DNA of 64,000 nt from an uncultured Duncaniella sp. (GCA_910577255.1 CAJTMH010000001.1:186001-250000); one strand, 5' to 3'. Positions 34,317 through 43,921 are shown, numbered from the stretch's first letter. A program made the numbers and translations. Notes: generated by a model not told the origin, from the sequence alone.

Positions 34317-34652
34317 TTAATCGAGGTTGAGATTGTCCTTGGCGGGGTTGCGGAAGTGGATTTTGTGGTCCAGATATTCCTGTGTGGCGATGAGGGTGGG
34401 CTTGGGAAGACGTTCGTAGAAGCGTGAGATTTCAATCTGTTCGCGGTTTTCCGAGATTTCCTCAAGGTTGTCGCTGAGCGACGCGAATTCCTGGAGCTTC
34501 TTTTCCAGGTCATGTTTCATCTCGCCTGCGATCTGGTTTGATCGTTTGGCTATGATGCATACAGTTTCATAGACGTTGCCGGTGTCTTGGCTCATTCTGA
34601 TGAGGTCGCGTGTCTGGGTGTTCAGAGGAGCATTTGTCTTCTTGTAATCCAT
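34317..34652 (-). CDS. rpoZ: RNA polymerase omega subunit (Bacteroidetes type)
   Basis: A 111-residue protein of the Rpb6/omega fold as found in Bacteroidetes. The conserved part is NVYETVCIIAKRSNQIAGEMK (about 26-46), equivalent to the RYxLVxxAAKRARQL core of other omegas. It is followed by a coiled-coil-like acidic stretch and a C-terminal extension (PTLIATQEYLDHKIHFRNP). It assists assembly of the beta' subunit. It lies 37 nt after bamD, a pairing typical of the phylum. Confidence 0.9.
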   Translation of the reverse strand: MDYKKTNAPLNTQTRDLIRMSQDTGNVYETVCIIAKRSNQIAGEMKHDLEKKLQEFASLSDNLEEISENREQIEISRFYERLPKPTLIATQEYLDHKIHFRNPAKDNLNLD

Positions 34653-34689
34653 GTTATATTTTGTTGTTTGGTTTTCAGCTTTGATGTTT

Positions 34690-35490
34690 TTAATCCTTCA
34701 CGTAGCGCTGGGCTATTTTGAATATGTTGTCAGCCTCTTCGCGGTTGGGGGTGTCAGGATAGTTGTTTATATATGAATAATATTCATCGATTACTTCGCG
34801 GAAACGATCGGGCTTTTTCTCGTCGACGCTCTCGCGGGCTTCCTGATAGCGGGCCTTGAGGATGAGCAGCTCGAGGTCTTCTTTGTACTTGGAGTAGGGG
34901 TAGTCCTTGATGGCGTTGCGGGCGACGATGACGGCGCTCTCGTAGTTATTGCCGAGATATGTGCCGAGGTTATAATATAGCTGCGCGTTCTCAAGCTGCT
35001 TGAGTGTGAGCTTATCCTGGAGCTCGAAAATGGCATTCTGGGCTATTGAAACTTTGTCGCTGCGAGGAAAGTAGTCAAGAAATGACTGCAGCTCCTCTAT
35101 TGCCTTGATGGTGCCGCTTTGGTCAAGCTGAGGCTCCGGGGAGTCGAGATAGTAGCCATATCCGGCATAGAAGCGGGCAAGCTCGGTGTATTTCCCTTTG
35201 GGGTAGTGGGTATAATATGTCTTGAAATATGTCCCTGAACTTTCATAATCCTTGTTTTCGTAGTGGGAGAGGGCAAGGAGATACAGTGAGTCCTCTGCTT
35301 TTTCCGATCCTTTGAACTTTGTGACAATGTCGGTAAGCACAGTGGCTGCCTGTGTGTATTTTTTCTGCTCGAATGCGCGCTTGGCGTAGTCGAGCCGGTA
35401 GTCGGCATCGGTGCTCTTAAGCACTCGCTGGTATTCACCGCACGAGGTGAACATCATGGCTGTGAGCAGAATGTAGATGTATTTACGCAT
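34690..35490 (-). CDS. bamD: Outer-membrane assembly lipoprotein BamD
   Basis: A 266-residue lipoprotein of the BAM complex, which inserts beta-barrels into the outer membrane. The signal peptide MRKYIYILLTAMMFTSC ends in a lipobox with Cys17. Five tetratricopeptide-like repeats follow: KRAFEQKKYTQAATVLTDIV, HYENKDYESSGTYFKTYYTHYPKGKY, then FLDYFPRSDKV and later units. The tail FKIAQRYVKD is typical. It forms a unit with rpoZ downstream. Confidence 0.95.
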   Translation of the reverse strand: MRKYIYILLTAMMFTSCGEYQRVLKSTDADYRLDYAKRAFEQKKYTQAATVLTDIVTKFKGSEKAEDSLYLLALSHYENKDYESSGTYFKTYYTHYPKGKYTELARFYAGYGYYLDSPEPQLDQSGTIKAIEELQSFLDYFPRSDKVSIAQNAIFELQDKLTLKQLENAQLYYNLGTYLGNNYESAVIVARNAIKDYPYSKYKEDLELLILKARYQEARESVDEKKPDRFREVIDEYYSYINNYPDTPNREEADNIFKIAQRYVKD

Positions 35491-35724
35491 ATTATTTTGA
35501 CGCTCTTATGAGGGGTCGATATTTCAACTTGCAAAATTAGTAAAAATTTCCATGATGTTCCTAATTTCGCACATATTATTTTTAAGAAGCTTTTCCACAA
35601 AAAATGTTAATGATAAGCAGGGACGTCGTGGTGAATCATAGTGGAAATTGACATGGTATAGTGACTGGGCTACCCATAATTGACATTTGTTGTGGCACAT
35701 CCTCTGATTTCTGCCAAAAAGTAT

Positions 35725-35732
35725 TAATTTTG
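35725..35732 (+). promoter_or_regulatory. -7 box of the glycosyl hydrolase gene
   Basis: TAATTTTG matches TAnnTTTG and lies 22 nt before ATG 35755. A -33 TTTG at the right distance is not seen. Confidence 0.4.
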
Positions 35733-35754
35733 CGGATGCAAATCTGAGCATACG

Positions 35755-37263
35755 ATGATAAAGATCACAACGCATATAATCCTATTCCTCTCTCTGTTTC
35801 TGTCTGCCATTGGTCCGGCATGGGCCGATGGACCTAAGCGCGAATTCCGTGGCGTGTGGGTGGCAACTGTGTGGGGGATCGACTGGCCTTCGAAACAGGG
35901 GTCATCACAGGCAGTGCAGCGGCAGCAAAAGAAGGAATTGGATGATCTGCTTGACAGATGCCGCGACCTAAACATGACATCCGTCTTTTTCCAGGTGCGG
36001 TCGATGGGCGATGTGATGTATCAGTCTTCCTTGGAGCCATGGTCGGCATTCGTCTCCGGCAAAAGGGGGGAGTCGCCCGGCTGGGACCCTTTGGCCTATG
36101 TGGTTGAGGCTTGCCATGACAGGGGATTGGAGTGCTACGCATGGGTCAATCCTTTCAGATGGAGTTCAGGGACAGACTATAATACGGTGCCTGACAAGCG
36201 TTGGAAACAGTCGGGATGGTTGCTCGCTCATGGCAAATATACTGTCTTTAATCCAGGTCTGGAAGCAGTGAGAGAGCATATTGTCGAGATATGCAGAGAG
36301 ATTGTTGAGGGTTACAGGATTGATGGCCTTGTGTTTGACGACTATTTCTATCCAAACAAGATTCCGGAGAACTCTTCGGCTCCTGACTATGAGCTTTATA
36401 AATCCACGGCCCCATGGATGGATTTCGGTGATTGGCGTAGGGCTAATGTGCACAAGACCGTTGCTGATGTATATGCCATGATCAATGACACTCGTCCGGG
36501 GGTGAAGTTCGGTATTTCCCCAGCCGGTGTTGCCGGAAAGAGCGATACGTCGGCCAAGAAGTGGGGAATGGAAAAATGTGACGTTAAGGCCGCCGACTGG
36601 CAGTATCGGGAGATATATTCCGATCCTCTCGGATGGCTTTACCAGCATACAGTCGATTTTATATCACCGCAGATCTATTGGCCTACAACACATGCAACTG
36701 CCCCTTACGAGCCGCTTTCACGCTGGTGGAGCGACGCTGCCAATCTGTATGGCCGGCATTTCTATGGAAGTGTGACGATGGAGTCGTTTGCTAAAAATGA
36801 TACTCCTGAAAATCACAGGCAATTGCTTACGCAGATAGCCACTAACCGTTTGAGCAGCATTGACGGTAACCTCGGAACCGTGATTTACAGCGCCAAGTTT
36901 CTTCCTAAGATTTCCGATGAACTTATTGATGGCCACTTCGCTACTCCGTCGGTGACTCCGGCTATGACATGGAAATCCACGCCGGAGTTGCCCGGTGTCA
37001 CAGGATTGAAAAAGCATGGCAGCAGGCTTGAATGGAATGAGGCCACGCTGGGGAATGAGGTTCTGCGTTACACGGTCTATGCCATCCCTGCTTCTGTGCC
37101 TTATGATGACGCGATGGCTGATGACGGTGACGGCATCAGCGGTGACTATCTTCTTGGCGTCAGTTATCTGCCTCGTTATGAAGTGCCGGAGGGGAAATAC
37201 AGATATGCCGTCTGTGTGCTCGACGGTGCGTCTTGTGAGTCGGAACCGGTGTATATAAAATAA
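35755..37263 (+). CDS. Glycosyl hydrolase-like GHL10 (DUF187/YngK) family protein
   Basis: A 502-residue exported protein. The signal peptide ends around GPAWADG (residue 24). The catalytic TIM-barrel of the GHL10 family starts at REFRGVWVATVWGIDWP and continues with TSVFFQVRSMGDVMYQS, LECYAWVNPFRWSSG and IDGLVFDDYFYPNKIPENSSAPD. The Asp pair in FDDYFYP is a good candidate for catalysis. KFGISPAGVAGKSDTS and FISPQIYWP follow. A small C-terminal beta-domain (about 420-500) resembles a fibronectin-like module. Members are thought to act on peptidoglycan or other glycans in the envelope; the substrate is not proven. It stands alone with a terminator. Confidence 0.9.
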   Translation: MIKITTHIILFLSLFLSAIGPAWADGPKREFRGVWVATVWGIDWPSKQGSSQAVQRQQKKELDDLLDRCRDLNMTSVFFQVRSMGDVMYQSSLEPWSAFVSGKRGESPGWDPLAYVVEACHDRGLECYAWVNPFRWSSGTDYNTVPDKRWKQSGWLLAHGKYTVFNPGLEAVREHIVEICREIVEGYRIDGLVFDDYFYPNKIPENSSAPDYELYKSTAPWMDFGDWRRANVHKTVADVYAMINDTRPGVKFGISPAGVAGKSDTSAKKWGMEKCDVKAADWQYREIYSDPLGWLYQHTVDFISPQIYWPTTHATAPYEPLSRWWSDAANLYGRHFYGSVTMESFAKNDTPENHRQLLTQIATNRLSSIDGNLGTVIYSAKFLPKISDELIDGHFATPSVTPAMTWKSTPELPGVTGLKKHGSRLEWNEATLGNEVLRYTVYAIPASVPYDDAMADDGDGISGDYLLGVSYLPRYEVPEGKYRYAVCVLDGASCESEPVYIK

Positions 37264-37288
37264 AGTGTTAACATATTTTTGCATAGTG

Positions 37289-37322
37289 GTGCCCGGATGT
37301 TGCTCATCCGGGCACTTAACTT
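37289..37322 (+). terminator. Terminator after the glycosyl hydrolase
   Basis: An 11-bp perfect GC-rich stem (37289-37299 with 37305-37315) with a 5-nt loop is followed by TTAACTTT, 25 nt after the stop. Confidence 0.85.
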
Positions 37323-37373
37323 TGTGACGTGACATTTAAAATTATCATTCATCACCTTTAATCAATAGCAGAT

Positions 37374-37595
37374 ATGGAAACTCCGGTAATCATTTCCCCT
37401 CGTGTCATCGACACTATCAACTCTCTTTCGGATACCGACCGCCGACCCATTTCCAATGCCTTGAGCATGGAGTTTATTCTCGGACAGAATCCGGAGGATA
37501 CGCTGACCCCTATGCAGAATGTCGTTTATGCCATAATAAGATTCTATGTGGTGCAGGATACACGGCGACATTCCGATATGGCAAAAATTTCATGA
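37374..37595 (+). CDS. Small conserved-looking hypothetical protein
   Basis: A 73-residue cytoplasmic protein with no known domain. The sequence is well formed for a real gene: a start in an AT-rich leader, RVIDTINSLSDTDRRPISNA followed by LTPMQNVVYAIIRFYVVQDT, and strong terminators on both sides. It reads as three short helices. It lies between convergent structures and has no operon partners. I do not recognise it; similarity to proteins in other Bacteroidales would decide whether it is a family. Confidence 0.6.
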   Translation: METPVIISPRVIDTINSLSDTDRRPISNALSMEFILGQNPEDTLTPMQNVVYAIIRFYVVQDTRRHSDMAKIS

Positions 37596-37668
37596 TTCTT
37601 ACTGATTCTCACACACTTATTCTATGAAAAACACACATCAGCGTGCCGGCTATATATGACGGCATGTA

Positions 37669-37719
37669 AAAAAGGCCATAGAGGCGATGGGAAGGTGTGC
37701 CTCTATGACCTTTTTATGT
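37669..37719. terminator. Bidirectional terminator before htpG end
   Basis: A 17-bp stem (37669-37685 with 37699-37715, one G-T pair) starts with A5 and ends with T5. It can serve both the + strand orphan and - strand htpG. A second weak hairpin (TGCCG/CGGCA) lies at 37644-37664. Confidence 0.85.
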
Positions 37720-37737
37720 TGCGCTATGGAGGGGCAA

Positions 37738-39780
37738 TCAAAGAAGTGCGATGGAGCGTTTGATAAATTCGCTCAGATCGCGTCCCTGCAGAAGTCCGTT
37801 GCCAAGGAGTGCGATATCAATCACTTGCTTGATAACAGGCTGAGTGGCAGCATAGTCAGTGATTATAGTTTCCTGCTCCTTGCGTGCTTTGTCTACCGCA
37901 GCGAGGAGCTCTTTTTCCTGGGCGGTTTGCTCGTCGGTAGGTTTGTTGTCCTTAATTTCAGCGCGTAGGGCTGTGAGCTTTTCGTTGTCGGAGTTGACTG
38001 TGGCGCGTAATGGGCCTACCTTCTCGTCAAGAGCTTTTTGCGCATCTTCGAGTATCCGGGCAATCACAGGCTGCGATGTGTTGACAATCATATTGTAATT
38101 GTCAGGCAGTTCTGCGTAGAAACTCATTCCGGGCTGTGTGGCCGCCATGTCCTTCATTCGGCGCATATACTCGTTCTGGGTGATGAGAATCGGGTTGGCC
38201 GCCGGGTCAAGTGACTCGAATGAAACGAGGAAATCGCACTTCTCTGTCTTAGGTACCTGACTGTGGAAGAGGTTGGTGAGCAAGGATATCTGATCGGGAG
38301 TCAGGCCGGAATCCTTCTTTGTTTCCTTTGGAATGAGGTTCTCAGCCACATCGCTGTCGACACGCACGAAACGAGTCTTGTCGAGCTTGCTTTCGAGCAT
38401 TGAGATGAAGTGACCGTCGAGTTGTCCGTCCATGAGGAGCACGTTATATCCCTTCTCGTTGGCGGCGTGTATATAATTATACTGTGCCACAGGGTCGGTT
38501 GCGTAGATATAGACGATGTTGCCATCCTTGTCGGTTTGCGAAGCCTCCACGAGGGTGCGGTATTCATCGAGGGTGTAATATTTCTCTTCAGTGTCCTTGA
38601 GGAGTACGAATTTCATTGCCGCGTCACAGAATTTTTCATCTGTTAGCATGCCGTATTCGATGAAAATCTTTATATCGTCCCATTTTGATTCGAAATCGGC
38701 ACGGTTGGCCTTGAAGAGTTCATCGAGACGTGAAGCAACTTTCTTTGTTATATACCCTGATATTTTCTTCACTGCAGTGTCGCTCTGCAGATAGGAGCGG
38801 GACACGTTGAGCGGAATGTCGGGAGAGTCAATCACACCTTGAAGGAGCATCATGAATTCAGGCACAACACCTTCGACCGAGTCTGTGACATACACTTGGT
38901 TGCAGTAGAGCTGAATGCGGTCCTTACGGATTTCAAGATTACTTTTGATCTTAGGGAAGAAGAGGATGCCTGTGAGCGTGAACGGATAGTCCACGTTAAG
39001 GTGAATCCAGAACAATGGGTCTTCCTGACCTGGATAGAGCTCGTGGTAGAAATTGCGGTAGTCCTCGTCTGTCAGCTCGCTTGGCTTTTTGGTCCACGTG
39101 GGTTCTGTGGAGTTGATGACTTTATCCTTATCGGTGTCGACATATTTTCCGTCCTTCCACTCTTGTTCTTTACCTGACACTACAGGCACTGGGAGGAAGC
39201 GGCAATACTTCTTGAGAAGCGCATCGATACGTGCCTGCTCAAGGAATTCCTTGTTATCATCATCGATATACAGGATGATGTCAGTACCTCGTGTTGCCTT
39301 TTCGGTGGGCTCCATCGTGTACTCAGGGCTACCGTCGCATTCCCATTTCACTGCTTCAGCTCCTTCTTTGTAGCTGAGAGAACGGATTTCAACCTTCTTG
39401 GCTACCATGAATGCAGAGTAGAAACCGAGACCGAAGTGCCCGATTATAGCATTGGCTGTATCTTTGTATTTGTTTAGGAATTCTTCTGCTCCGGAGAATG
39501 CTATCTGGTTGATATACTTGTCGATGTCATCGGATGTCATGCCGATGCCGTGGTCACTGACGGTGAGTGTGCCGGCTTCTTTGTCGACTTTCACCTCGAC
39601 ACGCATTTCGCCGAGTTCGCCCTTGTATTCGCCGAATGAGGCAAGGGTCTTTAATTTCTGTGTCGCGTCAATGGCGTTTGACACCAATTCGCGCAGGAAG
39701 ATTTCGTGATCGGAATAAAGGAATTTTTTGATGACCGGAAATATATTCTCGGTGGTAACTCCAATTTGTCCTTTTTGCAT
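37738..39780 (-). CDS. htpG: Chaperone HtpG (Hsp90)
   Basis: A cytoplasmic ATP-dependent chaperone of 680 residues. The GHKL ATPase domain shows LRELVSNAIDATQKL (about 30-44), VSDHGIGMTSDDIDKYIN and GHFGLGFYSAFMVAKKVEI. The middle domain includes NVSRSYLQSDTAVKKISGYI, with the catalytic Arg in NVSR. The C-terminal dimer region ends in DIALLGNGLLQGRDLSEFIKR. The long charged loop of eukaryotic Hsp90 is absent, as expected for bacteria. No obvious heat-shock inverted repeat (CIRCE) is seen upstream. Confidence 0.98.
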   Translation of the reverse strand: MQKGQIGVTTENIFPVIKKFLYSDHEIFLRELVSNAIDATQKLKTLASFGEYKGELGEMRVEVKVDKEAGTLTVSDHGIGMTSDDIDKYINQIAFSGAEEFLNKYKDTANAIIGHFGLGFYSAFMVAKKVEIRSLSYKEGAEAVKWECDGSPEYTMEPTEKATRGTDIILYIDDDNKEFLEQARIDALLKKYCRFLPVPVVSGKEQEWKDGKYVDTDKDKVINSTEPTWTKKPSELTDEDYRNFYHELYPGQEDPLFWIHLNVDYPFTLTGILFFPKIKSNLEIRKDRIQLYCNQVYVTDSVEGVVPEFMMLLQGVIDSPDIPLNVSRSYLQSDTAVKKISGYITKKVASRLDELFKANRADFESKWDDIKIFIEYGMLTDEKFCDAAMKFVLLKDTEEKYYTLDEYRTLVEASQTDKDGNIVYIYATDPVAQYNYIHAANEKGYNVLLMDGQLDGHFISMLESKLDKTRFVRVDSDVAENLIPKETKKDSGLTPDQISLLTNLFHSQVPKTEKCDFLVSFESLDPAANPILITQNEYMRRMKDMAATQPGMSFYAELPDNYNMIVNTSQPVIARILEDAQKALDEKVGPLRATVNSDNEKLTALRAEIKDNKPTDEQTAQEKELLAAVDKARKEQETIITDYAATQPVIKQVIDIALLGNGLLQGRDLSEFIKRSIALL

Positions 39781-39916
39781 AGTATAAGTTGATTTTTAGT
39801 TTGTTACAGTTGAATGCAGGGATTAAACCCTTACCACTATAACACTTCAGCAAATAAAATGCCAAATAGGAATACTGACAAAATCTGTTAAAAATACTGC
39901 AAAAATGGCAGGACTT

Positions 39917-41095
39917 CTATAAACCAGGATAGGGTGTAGGTGGTGTCGGGACTACCGCCTCTGCCGGTGTCACGCTGTCGGTTATGATGATCGGGGAAGT
40001 CTCGACTTTCCGTCTTGTGTAAGCGACGGAGATTGACATTGTGTCGCGTGGCACATTTATATTGTGTCTGTCGAAAATCGATGTCGCGTTCTTTACAAAC
40101 GCGTTTCTTGCCTGCCTCCATCCGGGCGCCAGCTCAGGCGATTCGGCCGGAAGCAGCTTGTAGTTGTCGCCGGGTGTCACCGGCGGCTCCACGAATACCA
40201 GTCGGTAGGAAGCGCTTTTCACGTATGCACGTCTCTTCATGTCGCGGGCAAGCACTACGCGGGCCATAGCACCTCCACGCGTGTCGGTGGTGCGCATGGC
40301 CGATATGAAATTCCCCAGCGAATATACAAGGAAGTAGTTGTTGCCGTTCTTCTCATTATACCCCATTTCCATGGGCTGTATCACGTGAGGATGTCCGCCG
40401 ATTATCAATTCGACCCCGAGATCGGCAAGATAGGCTGCGAGACGTTTTTGACTTGTATTAGGGAGGAGGTGGTATTCATCACCCCAATGCAGGCATGCAG
40501 CTATGATTTCAGCACCCTTCTCACGTGCTTCACGCACATCCTTGGCTATTAGGTCGCGGTCGATGTAATCGATTTCTATGTCAGTTGTCTTGCTGATGCC
40601 GTTGGTGCCATAGGTATAGTTGAGGAATGCCACTTTGAACCCGTTGATGTCATGTATTGCCGGTAATATCGAGTCGCGGTGAGCCTTGTTGCGGTATACT
40701 CCCACATATGGTATCCCCTGTTTTTCAAATTGTCCGATAGTTCGTATGACCCCCTTGTCTCTCCGGTCAAGGATATGATTATTGGCGGCAAGCACAAGGT
40801 CGAATCCAGACTTCGTTATTGCTCTCAGGTAATTGTCGTGGGCGCAGAACATCGGATATCCCGAATAGGGAGCGCCACCCAGAGGTGTTTCAAGATTCAC
40901 CACCGCAAAGTCGGCGGAGGAGATATACGGCTCCAACGCCTGGAAATAGACGTCATAGTCAAGTGAGCCGTCGGGACGGCGCGCCGCGTCAATCTGTCGC
41001 TGATGTTGCATGGCATCACCAGCAAACACTATTTCTGCCGTGTCAGAGGGCATGGCAAGCGGTAAAAGTGCGAGAAGCAGGCTTATCAGGTGCAT
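39917..41095 (-). CDS. CapA-family (PGA_cap) metallophosphatase-like protein
   Basis: From ATG 41095, 392 residues with a signal peptide (MHLISLLLALLPLAMPSDT). The frame extends 26 codons further, but the leader sits at this Met. The CapA fold motifs follow: EIVFAGDAMQHQRQID (metal-binding Asp), FAVVNLETPLGG, LVLAANNHILDRRDKGV (Asn-His), CLHWGDEYHLLP and LIIGGHPHVIQPME. CapA proteins are linked to poly-gamma-glutamate capsule export, yet many Bacteroidetes members lie outside such operons, as here. The C-terminus is a Pro/Thr/Val-rich tail (VVPTPPTPYP). The substrate is unknown. Confidence 0.88.
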   Translation of the reverse strand: MHLISLLLALLPLAMPSDTAEIVFAGDAMQHQRQIDAARRPDGSLDYDVYFQALEPYISSADFAVVNLETPLGGAPYSGYPMFCAHDNYLRAITKSGFDLVLAANNHILDRRDKGVIRTIGQFEKQGIPYVGVYRNKAHRDSILPAIHDINGFKVAFLNYTYGTNGISKTTDIEIDYIDRDLIAKDVREAREKGAEIIAACLHWGDEYHLLPNTSQKRLAAYLADLGVELIIGGHPHVIQPMEMGYNEKNGNNYFLVYSLGNFISAMRTTDTRGGAMARVVLARDMKRRAYVKSASYRLVFVEPPVTPGDNYKLLPAESPELAPGWRQARNAFVKNATSIFDRHNINVPRDTMSISVAYTRRKVETSPIIITDSVTPAEAVVPTPPTPYPGL

Positions 41096-41126
41096 AGATC
41101 GGATTTTTGCGTGAGGAGGATATGCA

Positions 41127-41184
41127 AGAACTGATTCAAACCATGAAGAGGTGACGGCATCACCCGCAGGCATGAATCAGTTCT
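41127..41184 (-). terminator. Nested hairpin after folD
   Basis: An outer 12-bp perfect stem (41127-41138 with 41173-41184) encloses an inner GGTGA/TCACC stem (41150-41154 with 41160-41164). It lies 40 nt after the folD stop and before the chosen capA-like start at 41095; the longer capA-like frame would run through it. Confidence 0.6.
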
Positions 41185-41224
41185 GTGATAGTTATGCGGC
41201 TTTAGTTGCCGGCAAAGTGGCTTG

Positions 41225-42106
41225 TCAGCAGTAAATCTCCTTTTTTGCGGCAAGCAGCGTGTTCTTCATCAGCGAGCAGATGGTCATCGGACCGACACCG
41301 CCGGGCACTGGTGTGATGAAAGAGCATTTTTCTGCCACGTTCTCAAAGTCAACGTCACCACGCAATCTGAATCCGCTCTTGCGGGTAGCATCAGGCACTC
41401 GTGTGGTGCCTACGTCGATGATTACAGCTCCCGGTTTCACCATATCGGCAGTAACGAAGCCTGGACTTCCGAGTGCGGCGATGATGATATCGGCTTCCGC
41501 GCATTTTTCCTTGATGTCCTTCGATGCGCTGTGAAGCACAGTCACGGTGGCATTTCCCGGATTTGCTTTCTGCATCATTAGAGTTGCCACGGGCTTGCCG
41601 ACAATGTTGCTGCGCCCGAGCACCACACAGTTGGCTCCGCGGGTGGGAATCTCGTAACGGCGCAGAAGTTCTATGATGCCGGCCGGAGTGGCTGACAGGA
41701 AGCATGGCAAGCCGATTGACATGCGGCCAACATTGATGGGGTGGAATCCGTCAACATCCTTACGGTAGTCGATAGCCTCGATGATTTTTTGCTCGGAAAT
41801 ATGTTTGGGCAGAGGAAGCTGCACGATGAATCCGTCAACCTCGGGGTCGCGGTTAAGCTCGTCGATGGTCTGGAGGAGTGTCTCTTCGGTCACATCGTCC
41901 TCAAAGCGGATGAGTGTGGAGCGGAAACCGCACATCTCGCACGCTTTAACTTTGTTGGCCACATAGGTCTCGCTGCCTCCGTCATGGCCCACGAGGATAG
42001 CTGCAAGGTGGGGACGACGATGACCGTCAGCCACCATCTGGTCAACTTCAGCTGCTATCTCACGCTTGATGTCATCGGCAATCTTTTTACCGTCAATGAG
42101 TGTCAT
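41225..42106 (-). CDS. folD: Methylenetetrahydrofolate dehydrogenase / cyclohydrolase
   Basis: A bifunctional enzyme that interconverts 5,10-methylene-THF and 10-formyl-THF in the cytoplasm. It has 293 residues. The first signature is ETYVANKVKACEMCGF (about 46-61), whose Tyr and Lys sit in the cyclohydrolase site, followed by DGFIVQLPLPKHI and DVDGFHPINVG. The NADP-binding part has VVLGRSNIVGKPVATLM and the end PVPGGVGPMTICSLMKNTL. It is 37 nt downstream of ffh. Formate made by oxalate use at the other end of the window could feed this pathway only via a formate-THF ligase, which is not present here. Confidence 0.98.
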   Translation of the reverse strand: MTLIDGKKIADDIKREIAAEVDQMVADGHRRPHLAAILVGHDGGSETYVANKVKACEMCGFRSTLIRFEDDVTEETLLQTIDELNRDPEVDGFIVQLPLPKHISEQKIIEAIDYRKDVDGFHPINVGRMSIGLPCFLSATPAGIIELLRRYEIPTRGANCVVLGRSNIVGKPVATLMMQKANPGNATVTVLHSASKDIKEKCAEADIIIAALGSPGFVTADMVKPGAVIIDVGTTRVPDATRKSGFRLRGDVDFENVAEKCSFITPVPGGVGPMTICSLMKNTLLAAKKEIYC

Positions 42107-42143
42107 GAATCTATTGGGGATTTATTGGTGTGATTAGGTTGAT

Positions 42144-43478
42144 TTATCGTCTCATACCACGTATGTTGCGCATCATCGACATCGGGTTCTTTATGCCTGA
42201 CACAGCCTTCATCATCTTGCGTGCGTCTTCAAATTGCTTGATGAGGCGGTTCACCTCCTGGATGTCTGTGCCAGAGCCTTTGGCTATACGTTTACGGCGG
42301 CTGCCGTTGATGATTTCGGGATGCTGACGTTCCTGTTCAGTCATTGACCGGATGATAGCCTCGATGCCTTTGAAAGCATTGTCGTCGATATCGATATCCT
42401 TGATGGCTTTACCTACTCCAGGTATCATAGAGGCAAGTTCTTTGAGATTGCCCATCTTCTGGATTTGCTGGATCTGCTGCAGGAAATCGTTGAAATTAAA
42501 CTGGTTCTTTGCTATTTTGCGTTGAAGTTCACGAGCCTGTTTTTCGTCGTAGGCATTCTGGGCTTTTTCCACGAGTGAGACGATGTCGCCCATGCCGAGG
42601 ATACGGTCTGCCATACGTGAGGGATGGAAGAGATCGAGCGCGTCGAGTTTCTCACCTGTACCCACGAATTTGATCGGCTTGGTGACCACTGTGCGGATTG
42701 ACAGAGCCGCACCACCGCGTGTGTCGCCGTCGAGCTTGGTGAGCACAACACCATCGAAGTCGAGACGGTCATTGAACTCTTTGGCTGTGTTAACCGCATC
42801 CTGACCGGTCATCGAGTCAACCACAAACAGAGTTTCCTGAGGCTTTACTGCCTTCTTGATGGCAGCGATTTCCTGCATCATCTGCTCATCCACCGCAAGA
42901 CGTCCGGCGGTGTCGATGATGACGAGGTCGTTATGGTTGGCCTTTGCGTATCTGATTGCGTTCTCGGCAATCTCCACAGGATTCTTGTTGCCGTCCTCTG
43001 TGTAGACAGGAACATCAATCTGTGAGGCAAGAACCTTAAGCTGGTCGATGGCCGCGGGACGATACACGTCGCAAGCCACAAGGAGGGGACGTTTGCCCTG
43101 TTCCGACTTGAGTTTGCGCGCGAGTTTGCCTGAGAATGTTGTCTTACCGGAACCTTGCAGACCTGACATCAGGATTATGGCCGGATTGCCTGAAAGATTG
43201 ACATTGGCGGTCTCGCCACCCATGAGGCGTGCGAGTTCGTCATGCACAATCTTCACCATAAGTTCTCCCGGCTTGATGGCGTTGATCACGTTCTGGCCCA
43301 TGGCCTTGGCCTTCACCTCGTCGGTAAACTGCTTGGCCACTTTGAAGTTGACGTCAGCCTCCAAAAGGGCACGACGTACATCCTTTAGGGTTTCGGCTAC
43401 GTTGATTTCGGTGATTTTGCCTTCACCTTTAAGTATTTTAAAACTTCTCTCAAGTCTTTCGCTTAGATTCTCAAACAT
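42144..43478 (-). CDS. ffh: Signal recognition particle protein Ffh (SRP54)
   Basis: A GTPase that binds signal sequences of nascent membrane proteins and docks at FtsY. It has 444 residues. The N domain is followed by the G domain, with P-loop MSGLQGSGKTTFSGKLA (about 108-124), DTAGRLAVDEQMM, and TKLDGDTRGGAALSIR. The C-terminal M domain contains IEAIIRSMTEQERQHPEIINGSRRKRIAKGSGTDIQEVNRLIKQFEDARKMM in shorter parts, and ends GMRR. The 4.5S RNA gene is not in this window. It precedes folD on the same strand. Confidence 0.98.
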   Translation of the reverse strand: MFENLSERLERSFKILKGEGKITEINVAETLKDVRRALLEADVNFKVAKQFTDEVKAKAMGQNVINAIKPGELMVKIVHDELARLMGGETANVNLSGNPAIILMSGLQGSGKTTFSGKLARKLKSEQGKRPLLVACDVYRPAAIDQLKVLASQIDVPVYTEDGNKNPVEIAENAIRYAKANHNDLVIIDTAGRLAVDEQMMQEIAAIKKAVKPQETLFVVDSMTGQDAVNTAKEFNDRLDFDGVVLTKLDGDTRGGAALSIRTVVTKPIKFVGTGEKLDALDLFHPSRMADRILGMGDIVSLVEKAQNAYDEKQARELQRKIAKNQFNFNDFLQQIQQIQKMGNLKELASMIPGVGKAIKDIDIDDNAFKGIEAIIRSMTEQERQHPEIINGSRRKRIAKGSGTDIQEVNRLIKQFEDARKMMKAVSGIKNPMSMMRNIRGMRR

Positions 43479-43567
43479 CAGTTATATTTTGGGTTTCTCG
43501 CCTCTGTGAGGGTTGTTTTTCTATTATTGTTTTGATTATTTTTTTACGCTTGGCCGGGAGGATGAGC

Positions 43568-43921
43568 CTATTTTATAAGCCTGTTGGTCTTGGTGTCGGG
43601 AAAGAGCACCACCGGCTTGTGGGTTTTGGCCTCCTCGGGAGTCATGGATGCATAGCACATGAGTATTACCACGTCGCCCACCTGGACCTTACGTGCGGCC
43701 GCACCGTTGAGACAGATTACTCCTGTGCCGCGTTCGCCGGCTATGGCATAAGTGTCAAACCGCTCGCCGTTGTTATTGTCTACGATATAGATGCGTTCGC
43801 CGGGGAAAATGCCGGCTGCATCCATCAGATCCTGGTCGATTGTTATACTTCCTATATAATCCAGACGTGCTTCCGTGACTGTGACGCGGTGTATCTTGCA
43901 CTTCAGAAGTTCGAGTGTCAT
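43568..43921 (-). CDS. panD: Aspartate 1-decarboxylase
   Basis: A pyruvoyl enzyme that makes beta-alanine from aspartate for pantothenate synthesis. It has 117 residues. The self-processing site is Gly24-Ser25 in YIGSITID, and the fold markers NNNGERFDTYAI and ERGTGVICLNGAAAR follow. The start overlaps panC by 4 nt (ATGA), so translation is coupled. Confidence 0.97.
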   Translation of the reverse strand: MTLELLKCKIHRVTVTEARLDYIGSITIDQDLMDAAGIFPGERIYIVDNNNGERFDTYAIAGERGTGVICLNGAAARKVQVGDVVILMCYASMTPEEAKTHKPVVLFPDTKTNRLIK

